From Ctena decussata (taxonomy: Eukaryota > Mollusca > Bivalvia > Lucinida > Lucinidae), in the NCBI GenBank assembly GCA_963989385.1, contig OZ022513.1, forward strand, positions 20,381,928 to 20,445,927: a DNA stretch of 64,000 nt, written 5' to 3'. Shown in pieces: positions 34,243 through 45,279 of this stretch (within the stretch, counting starts at the first letter, position 1; every line of letters begins with the position of its first letter). The notes beneath the pieces were generated by a model. That model did not search any database. It was not told the DNA's origin and was given only the letters and a program-made list of their open reading frames with translations. Position numbers and translations under genes: made by a program.

Positions 34243-34817
34243 TCGTGGATAAAAAAAGATACCTAGGAAAGGCATCAGTTACCAAAAGCAACCTACCTAA
34301 GACACCGAAATAAGACGGAAGAAACCCAAACATAAATACGAAACAGTACATCTTTGGTAACAGACTATTTTAACCGTTCAAGCGCCAAAAAGCAGACGAC
34401 AAAATTTACGTCTTCAAAAATTTCAAAATATGTTTCATCCAAGCTATATCATATTGAAAATTCAAAAACTAGAGGGCAAACATTGTAGATCTAGATGAGG
34501 TGGCTCATAATGAACCACCTCATCAGGATCTGCACTGTTTTCAAATTCTGCCATTTTCATTACTGGCGCGTTCAGTGTTAAAACCACGAGACAAAACAGG
34601 AAGCGAAAAAGACAGCTAATCAGTTGACCACACTGCTAAACATACTACATCACGGGTTTCTGCTTTGGAATCAACGGAAGCTGCTGGTTATGCGTGCAAT
34701 CTCACACTCCCTTCTGATGCAGCTTCAAAACAAGCACGTGTTCGGTCTGAGTAAACGCATCCTCACTCATCATTGAGACATCACAATAGTAAGCTCATCA
34801 GAAACACTTTCCATAAA

Positions 34818-35095
34818 GCCGGGCCGTGTAGCGCAATCGGTAGGGCACCTGACTCGTAAGTCAGAGGTCCTGGGTTAGAATCCCGGTCTGGCCACATACT
34901 TTCGTTTCTCCTTCCGCTGATTCAAGAAGGGCAGTTGTCAGTTACTGGCGAAAGTATGTGCACTTAGTACTGGTTAACCGCTTAGGAGGTCTAAGCCTGC
35001 CCAGGAATAGTGTGGTTAGGTTAACTGACCGTCCCGACATGACCTTAGTTGTTTACCGTGGACGTTAAGCATCGAATCAACCAACAAACCAACCA
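34818..35095 (+). mobile_element. tRNA-derived SINE, V-SINE/RUDI type, second copy
   Basis: Highly similar to 20193-20450. It has the A-box (gtagcgcaatcggtaggg), a B-box with one change (gggttagaatcccgg), the same central domain, and a longer tail gttaagcatcgaatcaacc plus aaccaac repeats. A perfect 12-bp duplication ACTTTCCATAAA lies at 34806-34817 and 35096-35107. Confidence 0.88.
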
Positions 35096-35198
35096 ACTTT
35101 CCATAAAAAAATGATGAAGCGAACTCGAAGGCTAACCCAGAGCAAAAGAAACCACTAACAAAATTCTTCTATAATAGAGATTTAGCAGACTGTCTCAT

Positions 35199-35390
35199 TT
35201 AGTCTGAGACCCGGCTCACCGTCGTGCAATAGAAGAGGGAAGCAAAGATCGCCACCGATATTAAAGTAACCATCGTCACGAGGAAAGTAACAATTTGCCA
35301 ACCTGTGCTGTCGACCGAGCACACCTGGTCCAGTACAGTCACAAGTGCCTGTCGACAGTGACAATCGACAGCAGTATCAGCTCGTTCGTC
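35199..35390 (-). CDS. Possible terminal exon with one membrane helix
   Basis: On the minus strand a frame ending at 35199 gives a short Cys-containing segment, then WQIVTFLVTMVTLISVAIFA leading to SLFYC and a nine-residue tail, SRVSD at the stop. This is the pattern of a type I membrane protein C-terminus. A second frame over the same DNA is also open and Cys-rich (TCDCTGPGVLG). A splice acceptor gtcgacag exists near 35350. Neither upstream exons nor a family could be identified, so this could be chance. Confidence 0.2.
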   Translation of the reverse strand, partial: DERADTAVDCHCRQALVTVLDQVCSVDSTGWQIVTFLVTMVTLISVAIFASLFYCTTVSRVSD

Positions 35391-35784
35391 TGTCATTAAC
35401 AAAAGTATTATTTACAATTATTGGAACTCTGTCGACAACCATTATGCACAGTACTGGAGTTGTCAACGTCACAGGTAAGCGAATTGGTACGAGGTGTGAT
35501 CATTTCAAAAAGGAAACTACCATTTATCTCATTAGCTATGTGTCCGAACAGTATTCAAGACATATAATACCTAAGAAGCATGGATATGAGATACAATTAA
35601 GTTCCAAAGTACTGTTTAGGAATACCGTTGCCATGACAACGATGCCTTAAACTTCTAAGTGTTTAGTTTCTAATTTTTTACATAATTCCATGTATATTTG
35701 CTGCTGATAAGTTACAAGGAATGGTGGATAAAAGTTTGTGATGGTGTGATGGCTTGATGCATAGTCGTTTCTCATAATATCAAG

Positions 35785-36563
35785 GGTTCCTTAATATCAC
35801 GGCATTTACATTTCTTCTTGTATCTCAATAAACTTACTGTGTATTGAGTAGTGACAAAATACTTCATCAACCACAGGTTTTAACTTCTATGCTGTAGAAA
35901 ATATTTGGGAAATTGTCTTGATTCCTTCCGAGTACCTTTCTTTTATAAGAACCATGAAATTAGCATGTTTTCCACACGGTTCTATCCCCTGGCCCAAGAA
36001 AACTCATAGCTCACTTAAGTAGTGGCCATAATTTTATTTTTGTCTGTGACTTCTCATATCTGGTATCCCAATCTTTTATTTGAAAACAACAAATCTCCAG
36101 ATTACAATATTTATCAATCCGAAGTTTTGCTAGAAACTATGGGAAGCCATTAAGACAAAAAACTTGAATGTTTGTAATATATAAATCAAAGCACATGAAG
36201 TTTCTTTGATGAGCCTGAGGTATTTATAGACATAACTGACAAAAAGTGTTTTTGAAATATTAGTACATAATTGTTAGAACTAGAAAACAATTATTTAATA
36301 GATGATCATGATTCATCAAGAAATTATTTACTGCTTATACAGCCCCTATGCCACCTAGTTGTAATTTTTGTTTGGAAATCCCACGTGAAGTATATTCTGA
36401 TATAAAATTGTGTTCAAATTTCAATAACATTTGATTTAGCTTGTACAAACTGGTTTAGAATATTGATGAACACCTTCCTTATTACAGCATTAAATTTTAA
36501 GAATTTTGATACTACTTGCTTTCCATACTTGCCACTTTTATAAATACCGTGATATTATGGAAC
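35785..36563. repeat. Inverted-repeat bounded segment (taatatcacgg ends)
   Basis: ggttccttaatatcacggca at 35785 is mirrored by taccgtgatattatggaac ending at 36563 (about 22 of 24 positions). A third, related end (taccgtgatattaggggaa) lies at 36745-36764. It may be a non-autonomous DNA element with a duplicated end. No target duplication found. Confidence 0.45.
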
Positions 36564-36769
36564 TCTCCATTGGCTTAAGCTGAAACACCATGGTGGCTTA
36601 TCATTTCTTGTTCGAAAACAAAGATGAGAAAGATATGATTTTCCATAGTGCAAGAGAATATGGGATGACCAAAGGATCATAACTGAAATATTATTTAATC
36701 AGGCCAGCTCTGTTTATTTATTTCTAGCTGTCATTACAATTAACTACCGTGATATTAGGGGAATACTGT

Positions 36770-37547
36770 CTAAGTCTTGGATACTAAAATAAATATATAG
36801 GTATTCATGACCTGCTCTCCAACCTGGCAGAAATACAGAACGTGAAAGACTTTTCTTCGTGCAAAATGTGAGGTTTTTTTGATGATTTTAAACCGGAGAC
36901 ACCAGAATTGCACTTTAACAAGCAAAGTCTTGGTAGAATTGTATAGCAAAAAGAACCAAACTTATCCGATACTTGACAACTGAACAATTAACTTTAGCAT
37001 AAAACTGAAATAAATGTCAAACTCTCGAAAAATTAATTATTTCAACCCCTGCTTTAGCTTTAATTTATGTCAGATTTCAGATCAAATTCATTAACAATCA
37101 TGTTATGTGTGTTCCTCAAGCCAAAACCTAACTTACACGGAAGGTGTTCCTAACTTTTAGCTTCTCTTTAAATATCGTACATAATAAGCATTACACTAGC
37201 GCCTCCTTACCAAAATGACGTCGTATTTTGTTATGAAAGAAATTTCAGAGCTTCTGTTTCTAATGATAAATTAGCTAAAAATACTGAAATATTTAACTCT
37301 AAATCTAAATATCCAGCGATCTATTGAATATTGACAATCCTTACTTTGAGGGCATGGTGAATCGAATTTATCCATCTGAGCTGCAACAAAGCAAATGCAT
37401 CCTATACTGAAGCTCCAATTTCGGATTTACATTTATCTATTTCGAAAGGATTTGTTTCATCCAGAATTTATGATAAATGCAATAACTTTGATTTTGACAT
37501 AGTAAATGGTGACATTCCTAGTTGTGACTCTTACTGATTATACATTT
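36770..37547. other. No feature recognised
   Basis: AT-rich sequence, no gene or repeat supported. Confidence 0.3.
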
Positions 37548-37780
37548 GAGCCGCGATACGAGAAAACCAGTGTGCTTGTGCGCCCAGCGTACACTCAGCT
37601 CAGCCTGGGCATCAGCACAGTCATATCAGACTCTTCGCTGAGCGCTTAAAGGGTAGCTTAGGGTCTAAGCTACATCCATGCGGACAGCAAAGACTCTGAT
37701 CAGACTGGGCGGATGCCCAGGCTGATCTGAGTCTGCGCAGGACGCACAACCACTTTGTTGGTTTTCTCGTGTCGCGGCTC
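37548..37780. mobile_element. Palindromic MITE, W4 family
   Basis: Full-length copy flanked by ATTT on both sides (perfect 4-bp duplication). Termini gagccgcgatacgagaaaac and tcgtgtcgcggctc. Confidence 0.92.
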
Positions 37781-38113
37781 ATTTCTCAACTTATTCGGTT
37801 TGTTAAAATGTCTAGTCATGTGACTGACATCAATGCCCGTAATAAAATTTTAACTACTAAACTTCTCCAACAGGGCTATCGGTATCATAAACTTCGAATA
37901 CCTTTTTTCAAAATTTTATAGCCGACACTATAAATTGGTTTCTAAATTCAAGGTCGGATTAAAAGAAAAAACTATTTTGCAACAGGGCCTATCGTGCCCA
38001 GAATGTCATGGTGACTGAGTCTATATATTCAAAACAATTGTAAATAGGGCTGATGTTCCTGATGTATTCAGAAAAACTATCATACGTTACAAAGCATTGA
38101 TTATAACATAAAT

Positions 38114-38342
38114 GAGCCGTGACACGACAAAACCAACAATGTGGTTGTGCGCCCAGCGCAGTCTCAGATCAGCCTGGGCATCCGCCCAGTCTGATCAGAG
38201 TCTTCGCTGTTCGCATGAAGGTAGCTTAGACCCTTAGCTACACTTTGAGCACTTAATGAAGGGTCTAATCAATTTTAGCGGATGTCCATGCTGATCTGAG
38301 TCTGCACAGTGCCAGCAACCACATTGTTGGTTTTGTCGTGTT
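38114..38342. mobile_element. Palindromic MITE, W4 family
   Basis: Copy with a worn right end (tttgtcgtgttc), flanked by AAAT on both sides. Confidence 0.9.
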
Positions 38343-38479
38343 CAAATGTAATGCTGCAGTCTGCATGCTAAGGGGTTAGTTCAGTCGAGGTTAATAACTT
38401 TGCTTTCCACTTTAATTGCACGCTGCTTGGTCGGGTATCAGACTCAGTGATGGACCAGACATAAAGCTATTTATTTTAG

Positions 38480-39460
38480 CTGGCTGGGGCCGGAGCTTGC
38501 CTTGTCAGTTGCTTGGTCATTTGGGGTTCAGCTGGTGGTTTTCGTTTGCTTCGGTATTTCAGTGGTGTTGTTTGTCACCAAAGGGATCTCCAGATGACAC
38601 AAAACGTTGTTTCTGTCGATTCCTCATCTCTGATTCATCATAAGTCTTACCTGTGGTTTGTTTGTTTACTGTGATGATAAATTGATGGGTTAGGAAACCT
38701 TTACGCGGACCGATTAGCTGACTTAAATGTTTCGAATCACTGCAGAAGCAGAGGGCTAGGATTTGGATCTAGTAAAACTAGTTTAAGGCCCCAGGTAAAG
38801 GCAAATTATTACGGACCCTTCTGTGGGGGATCGTCCCTATTGTTCTTGTGATTGTCTGTAGTCCGCTAGCAATGTGGCCACCTATGCCAACTTCGCTTTC
38901 TTATGTTAGGTAATAAAAATAGAAAATAGGTAAAATAGATGTAAAATGTTTTTCGTATAATTTGTTCTTCTTGTCGAAATTGATGCTTTCGTTGATCTGC
39001 TTTCTGGGTGGTAATTGTTTTAGTTTGTGTGAACCATGGCGGAAGCAAAGAGCAAGGGTTTGGATCCAAGTAAAACTAGTTAAAGACACCCCAAGTAATC
39101 TTTTACTGACTGTTCAAAGGCGATGCTTCTGCTGTGGTTTCCCAATGTTACATCTTATGTCTGCTTTCTATGCGGTCACCGGAATAGCTGCCCATTTCGC
39201 TCTGTTTTGTTTTGTGATTCAAAATAGAATATAGGTGAAATATCTAAATTAGAGTAGCTGTGTGATCACCTGTTTGGGATAGAGAGCTTTGTTCACTTGG
39301 GTTTACCGTGTGTGTCTGTAGTGCACTTTTGTCAATTTGTTTGACATGTGTGTACTTCTTTCACTTTTGGTTTTAAGGGCGGGATGTGGGTTCTGATTGT
39401 ATTCATTCCTGATCCTTTCCTATCTTTTTTTCCCTTTGAATGCATTTGGTACTACTCCTT
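38480..39460 (+). repeat. Dispersed repeat, longest member
   Basis: Its 5' part (38505-38730; ggtgttgtttgtcacc, cgttgtttctgtcgat, ctcatctctgattca) matches 50110-50300 in reverse. Its 3' part (39115-39460; cttctgctgtggtttccc, gagtagctgtgtgatcacctg, cattcctgatcctttcctatc) matches 48630-48970 in the same direction. An internal duplication of about 300 bp (ctaggatttggatctagtaaa and caagggtttggatccaagtaaa) is visible. Class unknown; no ORF of note. Confidence 0.6.
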
Positions 39461-39533
39461 TTCAATCCACAAGGCTAAGGATATTAAAGTGTATGGTAAC
39501 ACATCCGTGTTCTTCCACCATTTTTTTCTAAAT

Positions 39534-39769
39534 GAGCCACGACATGCGAAAACCAACAAAGTCATTGTATGCCCAGTGCAGACTCAGATCAGTCTGGGTA
39601 TACGGACATTCTGCTCAGACTCTTCCCTAAGCGCTTTAAGGTCAACTCATGGTCTAAGCTATCTCCATGCGGAGAGCGAAGACTCTGATTAGACTGGGCG
39701 GATGCCCAGTCTGATCTGCTACTGCGCTGGGCTCACAACCACCTTGATGGTTTTCTCGTGTCGCGGCTC
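39534..39769. mobile_element. Palindromic MITE, W4 family
   Basis: Complete copy with diverged left terminus (gagccacgacatgcgaaaac). Flanks AAAT/AATG are a decayed duplication. Confidence 0.88.
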
Positions 39770-40029
39770 AATGTTTCGTGACTTCCGTTTTGCGTCTCCG
39801 GATACTGAATCCCTTCCAAAAGGAGATATACTCGAAACGAAACAACTAGCTCCGAGAGGTGCAAATGTTTCCCTCTTGCAGTTGACAACCGACAGAATTG
39901 AAATGGCTGAATAGCTCCTAAAAGCATATCCATTGTTTTTAAGAGGATTATTTTCTATCAGATCGAAACTCCCATTATATTGCTCTTCTTACATAGTGGG
40001 AACGGTAAGTTATTCCCGTTTTAAGGCTG

Positions 40030-40180
40030 CCCAAAAATTAAAAAACAAAACAAAACAAAAAACAACAACAAAAACAAACAAAAAAAAAAAATAAAAATAA
40101 AAAAACACACACACACAAGCGCGCGCAAAAAAAAAAAAAATAAATAAATATAGAAAAAGAAAAAACAACAACAATAACAC
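40030..40180. repeat. A-rich simple sequence
   Basis: Runs of A interrupted by C and T, including a short (CA)n. The hydrophobic minus-strand ORF here is translation of poly-T and not a gene. Confidence 0.8.
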
Positions 40181-40269
40181 GACATAATTTACGACTGCAA
40201 AATCTAAAAATGAAATGACTCATCCAAGCTAACTGTCGCACTCTCCTGCCTCCAGTTTCAGTTTGGTCT

Positions 40270-40700
40270 AATTAGTGGCATTGGCAACCGTAAACCCTGC
40301 ACAGTATCGGCAGCCAATGGTGCCATTGGCAACCGTTGGCACCACTGGCAAAATTGACAATGTCACCACTGGCAGTTCTATTGGTAGAGCCAATAGCGCC
40401 AATGGTACCATTGGTAAAGCCGATGGCAACATTGCGGAGCCAATATTTTTCTGTGCTTAGAAATTTTTAGTTTTTCTAATTTTCTTTCATTATTGTGGGG
40501 GAAAATCTCCTGTGTTAACTCGAGTGTTTATGATGGGTTCAATAAATTGCAATATTGAATGACGCAAATTTCCCGCCATGGTAATATTTCCCTTGGCCTA
40601 AGTTGTGTGCGGTATTGGCAGTCAATGGTCGGCAATACTGTATTCAATGGTGGAGCCAATGGTGCCAATAGTAAAACTCAGAGCGGCACTTGCATGCCAA
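40270..40700. repeat. TTGGC/CCAAT-rich degenerate repeats
   Basis: Two clusters (40275-40440 and 40605-40670) consist of short alternating inverted words: ccaatggtgccattggcaac, gttggcaccactggcaa, agccaatagcgccaatgg. The pattern includes TTGGC-N-GCCAA-like (NF-1 type) arrangements. It may be a degenerate simple repeat; a regulatory role is speculation. Confidence 0.5.
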
Positions 40701-40819
40701 CGGTGACCGAGGCAGAACCCCGAATGCAACCAGTACTGGTTTTGACGCCACACATAAAGCATGCACCGTCACACGTGTGCTGCAACCAATCGATTACTAA
40801 TTTATTTATATAACTGAGG

Positions 40820-41630
40820 GAAAACCGATAGGCCTAGCGAAAGTCATAAGCTGTTTTGCAGAGACTCCATTTCTCAGACAGCCCATGTCGTTTCTAGATA
40901 GTTGTTAAGCTTGCTAGCTACATCACGTGTGCACCTGCCTGCTGCCGACATAGAAATATAATGCGTGTCACCAATAAACAGGTGTCGAAAAGCCGCAGTG
41001 TGGAGGTAAGGGTTGTTTTTCTTCGAGCTGTACGGCCTTCTAGCCCAATTCTGACGGCCATCATAGGATTTTGTTTTGGAACACAACCGCGTGTTACCAG
41101 GGAAGTGGCGGAGGAAGTTCAGGAATTTATTTTCGTCCAATAAAAATGCCAGCGTCTCATTTCTCCGAAGAAAAAACAACGCGGACCGGAAATTCAGTGA
41201 CAGGAAAAATGCGAAGCCTTAGTGGTACAGAATAGAATAGAACAGAAATACGCCTGATATCGTAAAGCAACCAACACTCGTTGTTTGCCGCCTGGGGCGG
41301 CAAACAACTCGTTGGTTGGTAGCTATGACCGTTATGTTCTCTTGAAACTCAATAAATTGAATAATCAAGATAAAAAGGTAACATTCTGTACCAGATTTCC
41401 TCAAAATTATGTGTTTTTTTTTGTCATTTTAAATTGGAACTATCTGTGGTCACTGGAGTGGCCCTCTGGCACAGAGCTGGTTAAAGGAAAGAATTTGATC
41501 CTAGGGGAGAGAATAATTTCATTTCAGAGTATATACCCAATAAGAAGTGAGACAAAACGTAATTGGAAGAGTTGACCCATTCTTTTTTAAGCAGTGTCAT
41601 ATTTAATATAATAATTCCGCATTTGAATTA
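40820..41630. other. No feature recognised
   Basis: Short frames exist on both strands at 40874-41179 and 41285-41575 but show no recognisable domain. This region lies just downstream of the transporter gene's 3' end. Confidence 0.3.
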
Positions 41631-41636
41631 CCTATT

Positions 41637-41642
41637 TTTATT
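41637..41642 (-). terminator. Polyadenylation signal of the SLC16-like gene
   Basis: AATAAA on the minus strand (tttatt on plus), 38 nt past the stop codon at 41680. A 3' UTR ending 15-30 nt further would be very short; later signals cannot be excluded. Confidence 0.4.
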
Positions 41643-41679
41643 TTTCTAAAACGAAAAATAACATCGCAGACACAAGTCT

Positions 41680-42044
41680 CTATACTGAAGCCGTGGACTG
41701 AAACTTTTTGAGCTCCTTAAGCCTCTTAGTTGCAGGTATGATATCTGCAGAGCCTAATTTATTTGTGTCTTTTATATGATCTAGGGAACCAAGTTTGTTA
41801 ATTGCTGGATTAATGTCTAATGAAACTGTCATTCTTGACACATTAAGTATAGATGGATATTGCGTCTCAGAAAACTCAATCGAAGATGCTAACGCCTCTT
41901 TTTCTGGAATGTCTAGCACAATGTCTTTTAGATGTTTCTTGACATAGAAGTAAGGATGTATCATTATCATTGCACTTGCTATGCACAGAGAACCGCCCAA
42001 TACAAAGGACAGAGTGTAGGATTGTGTCAGATCAAACATGAATC
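41680..42044 (-). CDS. SLC16-like transporter, terminal exon
   Basis: Acceptor tctctttacag precedes GA at 42044; the first two bases complete a glycine codon begun in the previous exon (phase 1). It encodes 121 codons including the TAG at 41680-41682. The start, GFMFDLTQSY, continues TM11-TM12 of the major facilitator fold (TM12 about YTLSFVLGGSLCIASAMIMI). It is followed by a basic HPYFYVKKHLK and a 70-residue cytoplasmic tail with an imperfect internal repeat (NKLGSLDHIKD / NKLGSADIIPA). A palindromic MITE ends 24 nt upstream of this exon (see 42069-42292). Confidence 0.88.
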
Positions 42045-42068
42045 CTGTAAAGAGACAAAAACACAAAT

Positions 42069-42292
42069 GAGCCGCGACACGAGAAAACTAACAATGTGGT
42101 TGTGCGCCTAGCGCATACTCAGATCAGCCTGGGCATCCCCCTGTCTGATCAGAGTCTTCGCTGAGCGCTTAAAGGATAGCTAAGCGTCTAAGCTACCTCC
42201 ATGCGGACAGCGAAGACTGGGCGAATTCCCAGGCTGATCTGAGTCTGCGCTGGGCGCACAACCACATTGTCGGTTTTCTCGTGTCGCGGCTC
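42069..42292. mobile_element. Palindromic MITE, W4 family, next to a splice acceptor
   Basis: Complete copy flanked by AAAT on both sides. It lies in the last intron of the SLC16-like gene. On the sense (minus) strand its end ggctc is followed by only 24 nt (atttgtgtttttgtctctttac plus ag) before the terminal exon, so the branch point must lie in or at the edge of the MITE. Confidence 0.93.
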
Positions 42293-43607
42293 AAATGAAT
42301 CAAGGAAACTGCGTCCTGTCGACACACACAAACATGCGTGCACATGCAAACCCGTACGTAAACACACGTTTTAATCCAAAAAGGCAATTAACAGAAAAAC
42401 TGGCTACATCCATATGGTTCTGGAGAATGCTTTTATTGTAATTATAATAGTCTCGAAACTTTAAACTATTTCATTAGCCAGCACATATTACAAAATCACT
42501 GCAAATGAACACAAGCTTATCCAAAAGCTTTAGAAGACTGGAAAAGTTTGCAAATGCCTAATAATAATGCAAACTTTTACAACACTCTTTCAATAAAGTG
42601 AATTGCTCTCGTTATTTTACAGATATTTCAATTTCTTCAATGCGGAATAAGGAAATGGCATCAATAAAACTAGTCATTTTTAGCTATTACAATTCAAAAT
42701 ACTGCTAACTAGTAGCAACGGCAGATAAGGAGATGAGAAAGGAAAGTAACAATGGTTAATAATTTGTTAAACTAAAGCTGTCAAAAAAGTAAATGCTTTG
42801 GGTGTAACATAAACGATATTTACTGTTTGTAATCTAAAAGAAAAAGTCAATCGATAGATGGAGGAAAAAGGAGTGCCGTTTTGGCTATAAAAGAGCTAAA
42901 TGTCTCATTGAACGTTTTCTTTGATACTGCGGAGGCCTCATAACTTCATTTTTTATTGCATTTTCTATAAAAGATTTCCGAATTTGGACAGACTTTCATT
43001 CCAGTAACTATATTTCAGTACATGTACATGCATTTTTTTCAAAATATTTGGGAATTTTCAACATGAAATGGCCAAAACAAACTGCCATTTATTCTTAAAA
43101 CTGGCTTTGGGAGCAAAATAATAATAGTTTTGGATGACCAAACTACATGTACACTCTAAAATCCAATAACAAAGAAGACATTTATACTAACTCAAGGTTA
43201 TTATTAATCAACAAGGGATTCGAAGTATTGACGAGATATAAGAAGAACTTGTCCACTTTTGAGGTAGCTCCAGTCTCAATTTCTTACAGAAACCGATAAC
43301 CAGTAAGCCTAGAAGGGTTGAGACTTTCAGTCCTATTCAAGAGGGAGTCACAAAATTTTGAACAGACGGAAATTGTTTGAAGTTGAGACATAGGTCGATC
43401 TGGTTTTAAAACTGGTGCTTCTACTTATGTGTTTTGTTTTCTATAAACTAAAATGTTTCATTCTCATCACGTTTTGGGACTCCTATTTATCAACAAATAA
43501 AATACAAGCAATTTTAAGGAATTTTGGAAGCCACTTTTGACTTTTATTTACTTTGATGAACCGAACTTTTATCAAGACGAAACACTATGAAGATGAATTA
43601 TACATAC
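42293..43607 (-). other. Intron of the SLC16-like gene (rest)
   Basis: Remaining 1.3 kb of the 42045-43607 intron, bounded by GTATGT at the 5' end. AT-rich; no further exon or repeat identified. Confidence 0.6.
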
Positions 43608-44342
43608 CAGCTAGGGGCCCGCCAGTCAGTTGACCTGCTGCTTCAAACAATAACAGACATCCATACCCATTGGCAAATCGATGTAGTCCTAAAATTTGGA
43701 TCTGAATAGACACCAGCAGTGTTCCTATGCAACCAGAAAACAACCCGAACATCACAGCAATACACAGTAAGGCTGGAAATGTTTTGCCATAAGGAGTCAA
43801 ACAGACGAATATTCCGGCAATAAGAAACGACACACCATACAGAACAATCACATTAACTCTAGGGTGATGTGCTATAAACCCGTATCCGAATCGGCTTATA
43901 AGATTTGCCACACCAAGTCCTGATAGTAGATAAGCGCTTTTATCTGGATCAATACCCTCGGATTCCGCCAGCGCAGTGAGGTGTATATACAGGACAGAAA
44001 TTCCACAGCACCACAGTAAATTATTCAAACATAGTGTGAGGTATCCTCTTTTTCTAAACGGAGTGATGTCTATAATTGGTCGGTCCTTCTGGTACATGCC
44101 AGGTCTATCAATTGGCCGTATCAACGCGCCAAATACACACATATTAAAGCTAAGAGCGCCAAGGATTAACAGGCTAGACTTCCACTCATAGGCAGTAATA
44201 AGGGATCTGATTAGAACAGGGTACAGAAAGTTCCCAACGCCGATCCCGGACGCAGCTATCCCCGCGGCAATAGTTAATTTCTTTTGGAAATAGTAGGAAA
44301 CGGCAGTAATTGCTGGTATATATGCTAGTCCCAGACCAACAC
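43608..44342 (-). CDS. SLC16-like (monocarboxylate transporter family) central exon
   Basis: 735 bp, phase 1 at both ends: acceptor ttatcatttcag at 44343, donor ctgGTATGT at 43607. It encodes 245 residues covering the end of TM3 through most of TM11. Family signs: GVGLGLAYIP followed by the conserved YYFQKKLTIAAGIAASG segment of the TM4-5 region; a short (about 30 residues) TM6-TM7 loop ending TPFRKRGYL; TM8 with LISRFGYGFIA, whose Arg matches the conserved TM8 Arg; and TM11 FANGYGCLLLFEAAGQLTGG. In proton-linked MCT1 an Asp precedes that Arg by four residues; here it is Asn (VANLISR). This is compatible with the MCT9/12/14-like group, whose substrates vary. Plasma-membrane location is expected. 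Substrate not inferable. The N-terminal exon with the usual D-G-G-W-G-W signature is not seen. Confidence 0.92.
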
Positions 44343-45172
44343 CTGAAATGATAATAATAGGAAATTCAAGACACAACGTAGTTTATACCAACTGACGTAT
44401 ACTGTCTTGTGTGGCATGCGTAACCGTAGACAGATAATGACAATTTCATTTCTCCTTCAAACTGGTTGCTGCGTCCTGTCAAATGTTTACCATGCCCTGC
44501 CTCTGCAAAACACGATTTGCTCATGCACCGATAGATGCACACAAACAGCGAGCTTGCTCTCATGCAATTCTTCATACGAACCCAGCAGCCAAACAACGTC
44601 AAGATAACGTCCTATCAATGTTGATCCGGAAGTTGACTTTGTGTGTCCGCTTGCAGTGGACAGTTCACACCAGACAACTACAGAACGTAGCAGACAGCAA
44701 CTAACACAGAAAAAATGTGTACATGGTAAGCGTATGCTTATGAGAATGCACAAAAACAATATTTTCATACAGTACAAGATTATACCGAAATTAGGGATAA
44801 TGGTAGAATATACTGTATGTTATACTGATGCAAACCATTAAACTATAGAATAGTATTGTCCTTATGGGTCTAAAGGGGTTAGCCACATTTCGTTTTTCTC
44901 TAGGGTGACCTTTAAATATAGGTCCTAATTTCGGATCATGCTGCTAAACATAAAAGTGACCCTCTGCAGGCAGGTTTGACTGTACATATACCTCTAAGTA
45001 AATGGAAACATGAATGACGATACCCAAGAAAAGCCGTCCGGAAACACAAAATATAACTCACCCAAAGTAAACCCAAGACTAAGAAAAAGAATCATTATTA
45101 CTCATCACCTTAAACATAATGCTCATTATTACCTTCTACAATGTTTATATTAATTTGACTAGGACTTTTCTA
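44343..45172 (-). other. Intron of the SLC16-like gene, 3' part
   Basis: Non-coding portion of the 44343-52757 intron. Short frames at 44366-44841 on both strands have no domain character. Confidence 0.5.
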
Positions 45173-45279
45173 CCCAGTGTCCGCATGGCGTTTAATTGAC
45201 TTCGTACTGACGTCGATCCGATGTTATCACGTCACATCAACATCAAAACGATGCATTTTGACGTCATGTGCCTACTGGG
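45173..45279. mobile_element. GACGTC-rich palindromic MITE, copy 5
   Basis: Best-preserved termini of the family, cccagtgtccgcatgg and catgtgcctactggg. The body has inverted ctgacgtcgatccgatg / catcaaaacgatgc motifs. Intronic. Confidence 0.65.

Noticed and set aside
40038..40241. Very hydrophobic minus-strand ORF
   Set aside because: Phe/Cys string from poly-T sequence.
40874..41179. 101-codon minus-strand ORF near the transporter 3' end
   Set aside because: No domain, no splice context and overlapping open frames on the other strand; not supported as a gene.
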